Origin: Verrucomicrobiota bacterium | GTDB taxonomy: Bacteria; Verrucomicrobiota; Verrucomicrobiia; Limisphaerales; VHCN01 | Assembly: GCA_016871675.1 (NCBI GenBank) | Contig: VHCN01000033.1 | Coordinates: 1 to 34,673 of the forward strand | DNA length: 34,673 nucleotides | Direction of reading: 5' to 3' | Shown here: positions 7,719 through 17,800 of the stretch, piece by piece | How positions within the stretch are numbered: position 1 is the stretch's first letter | How the letters are laid out: every line of letters begins with the position of its first letter | Translations under genes and position numbers: made by a program | The notes under the pieces: model-generated | Database searches by the model: none | What the model was told of the DNA's origin: nothing | What the model saw: only the letters and a program-made list of their open reading frames with translations

Positions 7719-9107
7719 ATGACGCCATCCACCACTTCCCGCGCGACGCTGCCGATCCTGATCGTGGACGACGACGACGGGCAGCGGAGCTTGCTGCGGA
7801 CATTCCTCAACGGGCACGGGTTCGCCACGCTGTCTGCGGCGTCGGGAGAAGAGGCGCTCAAAACCCTCGCGGCGAGCGGCGTGTCGATGATGATTTCCGA
7901 CGTGCGGATGCCCGGCATGTCCGGACTCGAGACGTTCCGGCGCGCCCGGCAGATGCACGCCACGCTGCCGGTGCTGCTTGTCACCGCCTATGCCGACATC
8001 CGCGATGCCGTGGGCGCGATGCGTGACGGCGCGCTCAACTACCTCGCCAAGCCCATCGACTTGGATGAGTTGCTCGCTTCGGTGCAGCGAGTCACCGGCG
8101 TCCGGCCCGCCGCGCCGGTCGCAGGCACGGGTGAGGTTTCGCTTCCGAAGGACATCATCGCCCGGAGCCCGCTGATGCTCGCGGTGTTTCACGACGCCGC
8201 GCTCGTCGCACCGTCCGTGAGCCGCGTGCTCATCACGGGCGAAAGCGGCGTGGGCAAGGAAGTGCTGGCGGACGTGATCCACCTCTGGAGCCCGCGCGCG
8301 AAGGGCCCGCTCGTGAAGGTGAATTGCGCGGCGATTCCGGAGACGTTGCTGGAGAGCGAACTCTTCGGCCACGAGAAGGGGGCGTTCACGGGCGCGGTCG
8401 CGCTGCGGACGGGGCGCTTCGAGGAGGCGGGCGGCGGCTCGATCTTCCTCGATGAGGTGAGCGAGATGTCGCCGCAGTTGCAGGCCAAGCTGCTGCGCGT
8501 CACGCAGGACGGTTGCTTCCGCCGCGTGGGCTCCGGCAGGGAGCTGCGCACCGACGCACGCATCCTCGCCGCGACGAACAAAAACCTCGACACGCTGATC
8601 CAGGAAGGCCGTTTCCGCGAAGACCTTTTTTACCGGCTCAATGTCGTCGAGATCAACGTCCCGCCTTTGCGCGAGCGACGTGATGACATCCTGCCGCTGG
8701 CGGCGCATTTCCTGGCCGGATTCGGCGCGGACAAGGCGCGCATCGCGGCGGGGTTCGTCGAGGTGCTGGAACGGTATTTGTGGCCGGGCAACGTGCGGGA
8801 GTTGCGCAACGCGATGGAACGCGCCGCACTGCTCTCGCACGGGAACATCGTGCTGCCCGAGCATCTGCCCGCGCGGGTTCGGGGATCCGCTACCGCGCCG
8901 GCGGCGGCGCCGGCGGCGGATTCGCAGCGACTCGATGAAGTCGAGCGCGACGCGATCCTCGCGGCGCTGCGTCGACACGATTTCAACCGCACCGAAACGG
9001 CAAAGGCGCTGGCCATCAGCCGGCGCGCGCTGACCTACAAATTGCAGCGCATGCGCGCGATGGGTCTCGCCGTGGACCGCCCCGGGCAGGGCGGGGACGG
9101 CGAGTGA
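7719..9107 (+). CDS. sigma-54-dependent response regulator, NtrC family
   Basis: This encodes 462 residues in the full three-domain order. Residues 12-125 are a receiver with the acidic pocket (VDDDDG), the phosphoacceptor Asp61 (ISDVRMPG), Thr89 and Lys111 (LAKPID). Residues 145-370 are the AAA+ domain with Walker A GESGVGKE (174-181), the sigma-54 contact loop GAFTGA (221-226), Walker B SIFLDEV and the arginine-finger region ending in WPGNVRELRN. Residues 415-460 are a Fis-type helix-turn-helix (FNRTETAKALAISRRALTYKL). All key residues are present, so it should be a phosphorylation-controlled ATPase that activates sigma-54 promoters. No histidine kinase gene is adjacent, so it is an orphan here and its regulon cannot be deduced. 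It converges on the Dabb gene. Confidence 0.96.
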   Translation: MTPSTTSRATLPILIVDDDDGQRSLLRTFLNGHGFATLSAASGEEALKTLAASGVSMMISDVRMPGMSGLETFRRARQMHATLPVLLVTAYADIRDAVGAMRDGALNYLAKPIDLDELLASVQRVTGVRPAAPVAGTGEVSLPKDIIARSPLMLAVFHDAALVAPSVSRVLITGESGVGKEVLADVIHLWSPRAKGPLVKVNCAAIPETLLESELFGHEKGAFTGAVALRTGRFEEAGGGSIFLDEVSEMSPQLQAKLLRVTQDGCFRRVGSGRELRTDARILAATNKNLDTLIQEGRFREDLFYRLNVVEINVPPLRERRDDILPLAAHFLAGFGADKARIAAGFVEVLERYLWPGNVRELRNAMERAALLSHGNIVLPEHLPARVRGSATAPAAAPAADSQRLDEVERDAILAALRRHDFNRTETAKALAISRRALTYKLQRMRAMGLAVDRPGQGGDGE

Positions 9108-9125
9108 ACCGGATGAAGTGGATGG

Positions 9126-9149
9126 GGGATCGCGGCGAAACCGCATCCC
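9126..9149. terminator. hairpin between convergent genes, probable bidirectional terminator
   Basis: Stem 9126-9130 pairs with 9145-9149 and 9132-9135 with 9141-9144, with one bulged base (9131) and a 5-base loop. It starts 18 bases after the regulator stop and lies 27 bases from the Dabb stop on the other strand. No T-run follows on either strand. Confidence 0.4.
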
Positions 9150-9176
9150 GCCCGGGCACGGCGCTGATGCCTGCGG

Positions 9177-9479
9177 CTAAACTTCGAAATCGAAGGAGAG
9201 CGCCTTGTCCACGTGGGCATCCACGATCGCCCGCACGCGGGCGCGCTCGTCGTGCGCGAGGTAGGCATCACGCGCGGCGCCGTCCGCAAACGTCATGATG
9301 AACGCGTGGGTGAAGCCGTGGTTCATCGACTCGGGGTTGGTGTTCGGCCCGGCCACGTAGTCATCGATGCCCGGCACGGCCTCGGAGAGTTCGAGGATTT
9401 CGTTGAAGCACTGCTCGATCTGCTCGGGTGCGGTGCCGTCTTTGAACTTGAGGAGGACGATGTGTTTGGTTCGGGCCAT
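9177..9479 (-). CDS. Dabb (stress-responsive alpha/beta barrel) domain protein
   Basis: The 100-residue protein matches the dimeric alpha+beta barrel Dabb family along its whole length. It opens with KHIVLLKFKDGTAPEQIEQ, where the first strand carries the conserved HIVLLKFK. It continues with ELSEAVPGIDDYVAGPN, NHGFTHAFIMTFAD, and DAYLAHDERARVRAIV, which holds the conserved YLAH-H-like segment, and closes with ALSFDFEV. Family members are small cytosolic dimers. Some act in stress responses and others as cyclases or hydroxynitrile lyases, so a reaction is not assigned. It is the last gene of the minus-strand cluster thiE-gpx-Dabb, 45 bases after gpx. Association with a peroxidase agrees with a stress role but does not prove it. 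Confidence 0.9.
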   Translation of the reverse strand: MARTKHIVLLKFKDGTAPEQIEQCFNEILELSEAVPGIDDYVAGPNTNPESMNHGFTHAFIMTFADGAARDAYLAHDERARVRAIVDAHVDKALSFDFEV

Positions 9480-9524
9480 GGGGTTGTTGGGTCGTGGTTC
9501 GGTGGGTGGAGGGGATTCGGGCGG

Positions 9525-10070
9525 TCACTTTGCGGTGAGCGCGGCTTCGAGGGCTTTGAGCAACGCGGGGTCGTCCGGCTCGGTGTTCGAGTCGAATCGG
9601 TTCACGAGCCGCCCGTCGCGGCTGATGACGAACTTGCAGAAGTTCCAGCCCACGGCGCCCGGCACCGGCGAGTCCTTGCCCGTGAGCGCCGCGAAGAGCG
9701 GATGCGCGGCGTCGCCGCGGATGCGGACCTTCTCGAAAATCGGAAAGGTGACCTGATACTCGGTGGCGCAGAACTGCTTGATCTCGGGGGGCGCGCCGGG
9801 TTCCTGCTCGCCGAAGTCGTTGCAGGGAAACGCAAGCACGCTGAAGCCGCGCGGGCCGAGTTTCTTGTGAAGGGCCTGCAGCCCCGCGTATTGCGGCGTC
9901 TGGCCGCACTTGGAGGCGACGTTCACCACGAGCAACACCTTGCCGTGGTAAGCCTTGAGCGAGGTCGCCTTGCCGTCGATGTCCTTGAGCGGAATGTCCT
10001 GCAACGAAACCGCCGCCGCCACGGCGCCAAGCGCCATGACGGTCCCGACAAGCGCGGCGGCCAGCTTCAT
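9525..10070 (-). CDS. exported glutathione peroxidase-family thiol peroxidase
   Basis: This 181-residue protein belongs to the GPx family, which reduces hydrogen or lipid peroxides using thiols. The peroxidatic residue is Cys55 in [15 protein letters not shown]. The partner Gln89 lies in [12 protein letters not shown] and Trp142 in [13 protein letters not shown]. It is a cysteine rather than a selenocysteine type, and most bacterial Cys-GPx enzymes use thioredoxin as reductant. Residues 1-20 ([20 protein letters not shown]) are a signal peptide, so the enzyme should act in the periplasm. The usual FPCNQFG motif reads FPCNDFG, a change also seen in other family members. It lies between thiE (75 bases upstream) and the Dabb gene (45 bases downstream) on the minus strand. 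Confidence 0.94.
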   Translation of the reverse strand: MKLAAALVGTVMALGAVAAAVSLQDIPLKDIDGKATSLKAYHGKVLLVVNVASKCGQTPQYAGLQALHKKLGPRGFSVLAFPCNDFGEQEPGAPPEIKQFCATEYQVTFPIFEKVRIRGDAAHPLFAALTGKDSPVPGAVGWNFCKFVISRDGRLVNRFDSNTEPDDPALLKALEAALTAK

Positions 10071-10145
10071 GTGCGGGGGAGTATGGCGGCGGCAAGCGGG
10101 AAGGCAATTTGAAAGCGGCGTGGTTTCCCCGCCGCCAGCTCGGGC

Positions 10146-10820
10146 TCAACTCCCCGCCGCGTCGAGACGCGACTTGAATTCCCGGCATGCCGCCGCGACG
10201 TCCGGCGCGTCGAGGATCGCCGACACGACGGCGATGCGCCTCGCGCCGGCAGCGAAGATTTCATCAAGATTCCGCAGGTTTATCCCGCCAATGGCGAACC
10301 AAGGAACGGCCACGCCGTTCTTCGGTGCCGCCGCCCATCGCACCAAGTCCAGCGTGACCGGCGCGCGACCCGGCTTGGTCGGTGTGGCGAAGACCGGCCC
10401 GATGGCGATGTAGTCCGGTCCCGCCTTCAACGCACGCTGCGCCTGCTCCGGTGTGTGCGTGCTCAAGCCAAGAAGCACTTGTTTCGGACAGCCGGTCACT
10501 TGCGCGGCAGTGCGGTAACCAGCGTCGAAAAAGTCCTCCTGCCCGAGGTGACAGACCGGGGCGCCGACTTGCAGCGCGAGTTTCGGGTGGTCATTGATCA
10601 CGAGGCCGGCGCCCGCAGCCTGCGTCACGGGCAGCAACGCGTCGGCGAGTTTGCGCAGTTGATCAGGTGTCGCGCCCTTGGCGCGGAGTTGAATGAGATC
10701 TGCGCCGCCGTCACAAAGCTGCCGCGCGAGTTCCGCGGCATCCCGGCCGCGCAGGTAGGCGGTATCAACAAAGGCGTAGAGGCGGCAGTCAGAAAGGGGC
10801 TTCAGGTGATCCGGCGGCAT
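10146..10820 (-). CDS. thiE: thiamine-phosphate synthase
   Basis: ThiE joins the pyrimidine (HMP-PP) and thiazole (THZ-P) halves of thiamine. The 224-residue TIM-barrel protein shows the expected order: [10 protein letters not shown], the diphosphate-binding [23 protein letters not shown], the magnesium-binding [41 protein letters not shown] with the P-T-K loop, and [13 protein letters not shown] before [11 protein letters not shown]. The length is normal (about 210-225). The other thiamine genes are not in this window. There is no TPP riboswitch signature upstream on the minus strand. It heads the thiE-gpx-Dabb cluster and is divergent from trxB with 159 bases between the starts. Confidence 0.95.
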   Translation of the reverse strand: MPPDHLKPLSDCRLYAFVDTAYLRGRDAAELARQLCDGGADLIQLRAKGATPDQLRKLADALLPVTQAAGAGLVINDHPKLALQVGAPVCHLGQEDFFDAGYRTAAQVTGCPKQVLLGLSTHTPEQAQRALKAGPDYIAIGPVFATPTKPGRAPVTLDLVRWAAAPKNGVAVPWFAIGGINLRNLDEIFAAGARRIAVVSAILDAPDVAAACREFKSRLDAAGS

Positions 10821-10979
10821 CGTTCGGTGATTCTAGACCACGGGGGGAATCCCGGCCACAGTCGAAGTTGCAGCGCGCGCGTTCATAGTGCCAGCGAGAT
10901 ACATCACCGGGCCCAACGCAGCAACCTTCCGACGCCACACTTGCCAAGTGCAGCGCCCGTCTCTAGCTTGGCCGCCCCT

Positions 10980-11909
10980 ATGGAGAAAGTGGTCATCATC
11001 GGATCGGGTTGCGCGGGCCTCACCGCCGCGCTTTACACGGCGCGAGCGAACCTGAACCCGCTCGTGCTCACGGGCATCATGCCCGGCGGGTTGCTCACCA
11101 CGACGAGCATCGTCGAGAATTTCCCCGGCTTCCCCGAGGGCGTGGACGGTTACGAGTTGATGGTGCGGATGCAGAAGCAGGCGGAGCGCTTCGGCGCGCG
11201 CGTGAAGTTCGCCACGGTGGAATCGGTGGACGTGTCGGGCCGGCCGTTCAAACTCGTCGTGGATGGCGAACCGGTCGAGGCGCAGACACTGATCATCGCC
11301 AGCGGCGCCGGGCACAAGCATCTCGGCGCGCCCGGCGAGCACGAGCTGGAGAAGAAGGGCGTGACTTACTGCGCGACGTGCGACGGAGCGCTGCCGATGT
11401 TCCGCAACAAGCCGCTGGTCGTCATCGGGGGCGGCGACTCGGCGTGCGAGGAGGCGACGTATCTGACGCGCTTCGCCTCGACGGTTTATCTCATCCACCG
11501 CCGCGACACGTTGCGCGCGTCGAAAGTCATGGCCGAGCGCGCGCTCGCGAATCCGAAGATCAAGCCCGTGTGGGACTCGGTGGTGACCGAGGTGCTTGAT
11601 GTGTCGAAGGACACCGTCACTGGCGTGCGGGTGAAGAATTTGAAGTCGGGCGCGGAGTCGCTGCTCGATTGCGCCGGCGTCTTCGTCGCCATCGGGCACG
11701 TGCCCAACACGCAGTTGTTCAAGGGAATCATCACGATGGACGACGCGGGCTACATCATTCCGACGCGCGGCTCTGAGACCAATGTGCCGGGCGTGTTCGT
11801 CGCGGGCGATTGTTCGGATCGTGTCTATCGTCAGGCGGTGACGGCGGCGGGAATGGGTTGCGCAGCGGCGATTGACGCGGAGCGGCATCTGGCAAACCTC
11901 AACCAGTGA
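10980..11909 (+). CDS. trxB: thioredoxin reductase
   Basis: This NADPH:thioredoxin oxidoreductase is a cytosolic FAD homodimer. The 309-residue protein has the FAD motif VVIIGSGCAGLTAALYTARA, the FAD segment GGLLTTTSIVENFPGF, the redox-active pair CATC in VTYCATCDGALP, the NADPH motif VVIGGGDSACEEA, the 2'-phosphate clamp HRRDTLR, and the final FAD motif VFVAGDCSDRVYRQAVTAAGMG. The usual GxGxxG reads GSGCAG with an extra Cys, a variant I associate with Verrucomicrobiota. ATG 10980 matches family length; the frame is open far upstream (to 10455) but that overlaps thiE and is not coding-like. An inverted repeat (10943-10948 with 10967-10972) lies just before the start. The next gene begins six bases after the stop. 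Confidence 0.96.
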   Translation: MEKVVIIGSGCAGLTAALYTARANLNPLVLTGIMPGGLLTTTSIVENFPGFPEGVDGYELMVRMQKQAERFGARVKFATVESVDVSGRPFKLVVDGEPVEAQTLIIASGAGHKHLGAPGEHELEKKGVTYCATCDGALPMFRNKPLVVIGGGDSACEEATYLTRFASTVYLIHRRDTLRASKVMAERALANPKIKPVWDSVVTEVLDVSKDTVTGVRVKNLKSGAESLLDCAGVFVAIGHVPNTQLFKGIITMDDAGYIIPTRGSETNVPGVFVAGDCSDRVYRQAVTAAGMGCAAAIDAERHLANLNQ

Positions 11910-11915
11910 GACGCC

Positions 11916-12356
11916 GTGCGCGAACTGACTCCAACTGAACAGGCTGCGATTCGTGCTGCGCTGAGCCGTGGAGACAAGATCGAGGCGATCAAGCTTTGCC
12001 GTGATGGGACCGGGAGCGGACTCGCGGAGGCGAAGGAGATTGTGGAGAGACTCGAAGGCGCGACACAGGTGCCGCCAGCCGACCCCACGAAAGTCGCCTC
12101 GGAAAACGAAGCGGCGCTCGCGGAACTCTCGCGCCTTCTGTTCGCGGGCAGGAAAATCGATGCGATCAAATTCTACCGCGAGAAAATGAAGATCGGCGCC
12201 GGGCTGGCAGAGTCGAAGGAGCAAGTCGATCGGCTGGAATCGGCCTTGCGCGCGAGGAGCCCCGAGAAATTCACGATGCGGCCCCAGTCGGGGTGCGTGT
12301 CAGTCCTGACCGCCGTTGCCGCGGTTGTGGCCATGGCCGCCTGGCTGGCCTCTTGA
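11916..12356 (+). CDS. tail-anchored protein with two ribosomal L7/L12 C-terminal-like modules
   Basis: This 146-residue protein starts at GTG 11916, six bases after trxB. It contains two similar modules. Residues 8-47 (RAALSRGDKIEAIKLCRDGTG, then GLAEAKEIVERLEG) and 66-107 (LLFAGRKIDAIKFYREKM, then GLAESKEQVDRLES) follow the pattern of the L7/L12 C-terminal domain ([20 protein letters not shown]). In ribosomal L7/L12 that domain recruits translation GTPases. Free-standing copies in membrane proteins have no settled role. Residues 127-145 (VLTAVAAVVAMAAWLAS) form one C-terminal membrane segment with almost nothing after it, so the modules face the cytosol. The stop is one base before the ATG of the rhodanese remnant, suggesting translation coupling across the trio. 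Confidence 0.8.
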   Translation: MRELTPTEQAAIRAALSRGDKIEAIKLCRDGTGSGLAEAKEIVERLEGATQVPPADPTKVASENEAALAELSRLLFAGRKIDAIKFYREKMKIGAGLAESKEQVDRLESALRARSPEKFTMRPQSGCVSVLTAVAAVVAMAAWLAS

Positions 12357-12357
12357 G

Positions 12358-12671
12358 ATGACTCCGACCGAACTGGCCGGGCGATTTCGATCGCCCGAAC
12401 CACCTCGGCGTCTCGACGTGCGGCACCGGAGGAGTTCGCCATCGTCGCCCTGCCCGGCGCGAGGCTCGTGCCGCTCCGGGATTTGCCCGCGCGCGTGGAG
12501 GAACTCGCGGATTGGCGTCACGCGGAATCAGTCGTTTGCTGCCACCACGGCATCCGCAGCGCTCACGCGATCGGCTGGCTGCGCCCGTTGGGTTTCACCA
12601 GGCTGCACAATCTCGCCGGTGGAATCGACCGGTGGTCGGTGGGGGTGGGCGCGAGTGCGCCATGGTATTGA
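12358..12671 (+). pseudogene. rhodanese-like sulfurtransferase, broken by a one-base frameshift
   Basis: Two overlapping frames together spell one rhodanese domain. Frame one, from ATG 12358, gives TPTELAGRF and RRLDVR, then turns to nonsense. The other frame, from about 12426, gives PEEFAIVALPGARLVPLRDL, VVCCHHGIRSAHA (active-site loop CHHGIR with the catalytic Cys) and HNLAGGIDRWS, ending at TGA 12669-12671. Together they make the canonical LDVR-x-PEEF junction if one base is missing near 12424-12426. The full-length product would be about 105 residues. No slippery heptamer is present, so programmed shifting is unlikely; a GGAGGAG follows the break, but it encodes the Glu pair of PEEF. A sequencing error is the main alternative to a real mutation. 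It is the third gene after trxB. Confidence 0.8.
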
Positions 12672-12680
12672 GCCCGCGCC

Positions 12681-12700
12681 GCCTTCAGCAAATTGAAGGC
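12681..12700 (+). terminator. possible weak hairpin terminator after the trxB cluster
   Basis: A perfect 7-bp stem (12681-12687 with 12694-12700) closes a 6-base loop, ten bases after the rhodanese stop. It is not directly followed by a T-run, so termination is uncertain. Confidence 0.3.
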
Positions 12701-12750
12701 CGGACAGAGTTTCAGCTTCTTTTCGGAAGACGTTGCTTTAAAAAAGGCGC

Positions 12751-13413
12751 ATGGACAAACGCCGGGCGCGGGTTCGCCGCGCAACCCGCGAGACGCAAAT
12801 CAGTCTCGACCTGAACGTGGATGGCACGGGAAGAGCCACCGTCCACACGAGTGTTCCATTTCTGGACCACATGCTCACGCTCTTCGCGACGCACGCGGTC
12901 GTGGACCTCAAGCTCCGCTGCAAGGGTGACCTCGAGGTGGACGCGCACCACACCGTGGAAGATTGCGGCATCGCGCTCGGGCAGGCATTCGCGCAGGCGC
13001 TCGGCGACAAGCGCGGACTCCGCCGATACGGCACGGGTTTCGACCCGCGCAACCCATTTTGCGCGGAGGCGCACGTGCCGATGGACGAGACGCTCGCACG
13101 GTGCGTGGTGGACTTCAGCGGCCGGCCGTTCCTTGTGTGGCGCGGGCTCGACACGCTCGCCTACAAAACGCTCTCCGCAGCCGAGAAACGGCAGGACATG
13201 TCGAGCGCGTTCCGGTTCGGGCTCGCGCGGGAGTTTTTCCAGGGCTTCGCGAACGAGGCGAGATGCAACCTGCATCTGGAACTGCTCTACGGCGACGAAC
13301 CGCATCACGTCGTCGAGGCGTTGTTCAAGGCATTCGCGAAGGCCGTGGACCTCGCGTGCCAGCGCGACCCGCGCATCGCGGGCCGGGTGCCGAGCACGAA
13401 GGGACGGTTGTGA
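12751..13413 (+). CDS. hisB: imidazoleglycerol-phosphate dehydratase
   Basis: HisB removes water from imidazole glycerol phosphate to give imidazole acetol phosphate, step six of histidine synthesis. The 220-residue monofunctional enzyme shows the two pseudo-repeats and metal-binding motifs: PFLDHMLTLFATHA, VDAHHTVEDCGIALGQAF, then HVPMDETLARCVVDFSGRP, and DEPHHVVEALFKAFAKAV with PSTKGRL at the end. The His and Glu ligands for the di-manganese centre (HHTVED and HHVVEA) are intact. It lacks the N-terminal phosphatase domain of the enterobacterial bifunctional form. Length is slightly above the usual 195-200 owing to a basic start (MDKRRARVRRATRETQ). An AAGG lies four bases before the ATG. No other his gene is adjacent. 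The ECF sigma gene follows after 38 bases. Confidence 0.96.
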   Translation: MDKRRARVRRATRETQISLDLNVDGTGRATVHTSVPFLDHMLTLFATHAVVDLKLRCKGDLEVDAHHTVEDCGIALGQAFAQALGDKRGLRRYGTGFDPRNPFCAEAHVPMDETLARCVVDFSGRPFLVWRGLDTLAYKTLSAAEKRQDMSSAFRFGLAREFFQGFANEARCNLHLELLYGDEPHHVVEALFKAFAKAVDLACQRDPRIAGRVPSTKGRL

Positions 13414-13451
13414 TCGCCGCCTAGCACGAGCCGGCGGAGATTGCGTAAACG

Positions 13452-14054
13452 ATGCCCACCCCACTTGATTACCCCGCGGCGCCGGACTTGGCGCTTGTGG
13501 CCGCAGCGCAGGCGGGCGATATGCTGGCGTTCGAGGAGCTTGTGGCGCGGCACCGGGACAAAGTCTACGCGCGCGCATTCAGCATGGTGCGCAACGAGGA
13601 CGCAGCGGTCGACCTTTCCCAGGAAGCATGGGTCAAGGCGTGGCAGCGATTGGTGCAGTTTCAAGGCGAGGCGAGCTTTGCCACCTGGATGACCCGCATC
13701 GTCATCAACCTCTGCCTCGACCACCTTCGAAAAGCCAAACGACAACGCGCAGAGTCCATTGAGCAACTGGATGAAGAACTCGGCGGAGTCGAACGTCAGA
13801 TGCCGGTGGTGAGCCTGAACCCCTCCGAGGGGCTCGAGCGAACCGAGTTGCGGAAGCGAATTGACCGGGCGATGACGCAACTCTCGTATGAGCACCGCAC
13901 CGTGCTGATACTTCACCAGTTCGAAGAGATGGAATACAAGCAGATTGCCAAGGTCATGGGCTGCTCCATCGGCACGGTCATGTCGCGGTTGTTTTACGCG
14001 AGACGAAGGTTGGCGGGATTGCTGGCAAGTTTGAAACGAGACGACAACAGGTGA
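13452..14054 (+). CDS. ECF-type RNA polymerase sigma factor (sigma-70 family)
   Basis: The 200-residue protein has the two-domain ECF layout. Region 2 (about 28-95) includes FEELVARHRDKVYARAFSMV, the core-binding DLSQEAWVKAWQ and FATWMTRIVINLCLDHLRK, which covers the -10 recognition helix. A variable linker (96-125) follows. Region 4 (about 130-195) includes LSYEHRTVLILHQFEEMEYKQIAKVMGCSIGTVMSRLFYARRRL, a helix-turn-helix for the -35 element. Region 3 is absent, as expected. Three bases separate its stop from the next gene, a putative anti-sigma factor, so the two are almost certainly co-transcribed. The regulated promoters are unknown; I could not identify a matching pair of sites upstream. 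Confidence 0.95.
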   Translation: MPTPLDYPAAPDLALVAAAQAGDMLAFEELVARHRDKVYARAFSMVRNEDAAVDLSQEAWVKAWQRLVQFQGEASFATWMTRIVINLCLDHLRKAKRQRAESIEQLDEELGGVERQMPVVSLNPSEGLERTELRKRIDRAMTQLSYEHRTVLILHQFEEMEYKQIAKVMGCSIGTVMSRLFYARRRLAGLLASLKRDDNR

Positions 14055-14057
14055 TTT

Positions 14058-14576
14058 ATGAAACGGGAACATGAACTGAAAGTGCAGGCCTGGCTGGACG
14101 GCGAACTGTCCGGTACCGAGGCTTGCGAAGTCGAGCAGCTCATTGCAAACGATGCGGCTTTGTCCGCCATTGCGGGTGAACTGCGGATGGCGAAGGGCAT
14201 CCTCGCCGGCAACGAACCCGAGGTGGCCACGCTCACGGATTCGCGCGAGTTCTACTTCAGCAAGATTGCCCGCGAGATCGAGCGGTTGGACCGGCAGCCC
14301 GCAACGGCGGCTCGTTCGTTTTGGTCGCTTTGGTGGGTTCGGGTTCTCGTGCCTGCGGGCGCGGCCGCGGTCATGGTCGCCTTGATTGCGCTCCCCGACC
14401 GCCCAGGCACCAGTGCGGACGAAACCGAAAATTCCGTCCAAGAATCCACGATCATTCAATTCCACTCGACAACCGAGAAGATGGACGTGATCTGGATTCA
14501 CAGCGATGTCGACGGGACGCCAGATGTTACATCCCCCGACCTCGCTCCGAAGGCCGACCGCAATGACAACAATTGA
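14058..14576 (+). CDS. putative membrane anti-sigma factor
   Basis: This 172-residue protein has the topology of anti-sigma factors. A cytosolic N-terminal helical region (1-85) contains LKVQAWLDGELSGTEACEVEQLI, which resembles the sigma-binding start of RsiW/RskA-type proteins (helix with a WLDGEL motif). One membrane segment lies at about 92-112 (WWVRVLVPAGAAAVMVALIAL), followed by a periplasmic tail of about 60 residues. The zinc motif HxxxCxxC is missing, so it is not a ZAS-type redox sensor. The tail has a conserved-looking end (TEKMDVIWIHSDVDG). Its position directly after the sigma gene (TGATTTATG) supports the role, which is otherwise inferred. The last 14 bases overlap the start of the next gene. 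Confidence 0.8.
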   Translation: MKREHELKVQAWLDGELSGTEACEVEQLIANDAALSAIAGELRMAKGILAGNEPEVATLTDSREFYFSKIAREIERLDRQPATAARSFWSLWWVRVLVPAGAAAVMVALIALPDRPGTSADETENSVQESTIIQFHSTTEKMDVIWIHSDVDGTPDVTSPDLAPKADRNDNN

Positions 14577-15033
14577 CAAGGCCCGCTTCTACAAGCCCGC
14601 CCTGCTGTCCTTCGCGGCCGTCTGGCTTCTGACAGTCCCGGCCACCTCTGCGCCCGTGGAGCTCAAGCTTCAGGCGCAGTTGGTTTGGGGAACCAACGAC
14701 AAGATCTCGGCCGAGGCCGGCTACAAGGAAGTCGATGCGTCGCTTCAAGCGCGGCTTCGAAACGTCTTTAAGTGGCAAGCCTACTACGAGATCACCCGCA
14801 AGCCGTTCTCGGTCGCGTCCGCCAAAGCGCAGAGCGTGAAACTCAGCGAGGACTGCGCGATCGAAGTGAAGCAACTCGCCGCCAACCGCATCGAGGTCAA
14901 ACTCATCGGCAAGGGTCGCCCCATTATCACCCGCACCCTCGAACTGCGACCTGCCACACCGCTGGTGATTGGTGGCGATGACAAGAACAACACAGCATGG
15001 TTCGTCGTCCTCACACAGACCGAAAAGGTCTAG
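14563..15033 (+). CDS. secreted protein of unknown function in the ECF sigma operon
   Basis: The 156-residue protein starts at ATG 14563, inside the last codons of the anti-sigma gene (14-base overlap), with AAGG about nine bases upstream. This indicates translational coupling. Residues 1-29 form a signal peptide (basic start, LLSFAAVWLLTVPATSA). The mature part is alternating and beta-rich: VELKLQAQLVWGTND, a segment with the aromatic pair in KWQAYYEITRKPF, then AIEVKQLAANRIEVKLIGKGRP and WFVVLTQTEKV. No family is recognised. In trios like this the third protein may be an envelope sensor or the sigma factor's main target. That is inference from position only. Confidence 0.82.
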   Translation: MTTIDKARFYKPALLSFAAVWLLTVPATSAPVELKLQAQLVWGTNDKISAEAGYKEVDASLQARLRNVFKWQAYYEITRKPFSVASAKAQSVKLSEDCAIEVKQLAANRIEVKLIGKGRPIITRTLELRPATPLVIGGDDKNNTAWFVVLTQTEKV

Positions 15034-15157
15034 CGCATCCGTTCGCTCCGTCCGCCACCCTCGCCGAACACTCCCGCCTGCCGATTGATCCCGAGGGCGA
15101 GTCATCCCAGTCAAAGCCAGATGCGGCGTTGCTCAATCCCTCCGGGTGCGGCGCTCG

Positions 15158-15180
15158 AACGCCACAACTAATGGTGTTTT
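15158..15180 (+). terminator. probable rho-independent terminator of the ECF operon
   Basis: A 7-bp stem (15158-15164 with 15172-15178, one G-U pair) closes a 7-base loop and runs into four T residues (15177-15180). It lies 125 bases after the last gene of the trio and about 100 bases before gyrB. Confidence 0.45.
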
Positions 15181-15206
15181 AGGCATCGTTTTGGGCCAGT
15201 TTGTCG

Positions 15207-17800
<2,594 letters not shown>

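Noticed and set aside
6960-9146. 728-residue open frame on the minus strand opposite the zinc-ribbon and regulator genes
   Set aside because: It spans two well-supported plus-strand genes and shows only His/Arg-rich low-complexity sequence.
10821-10979. Possible TPP riboswitch before thiE
   Set aside because: No CTGAGA/ACCTG or GCGNAGGGA-type THI-box sequence is present on the minus strand. A TAGAAT at 10835-10830 looks like a -10 box but has no -35 partner and lies too close to the start.
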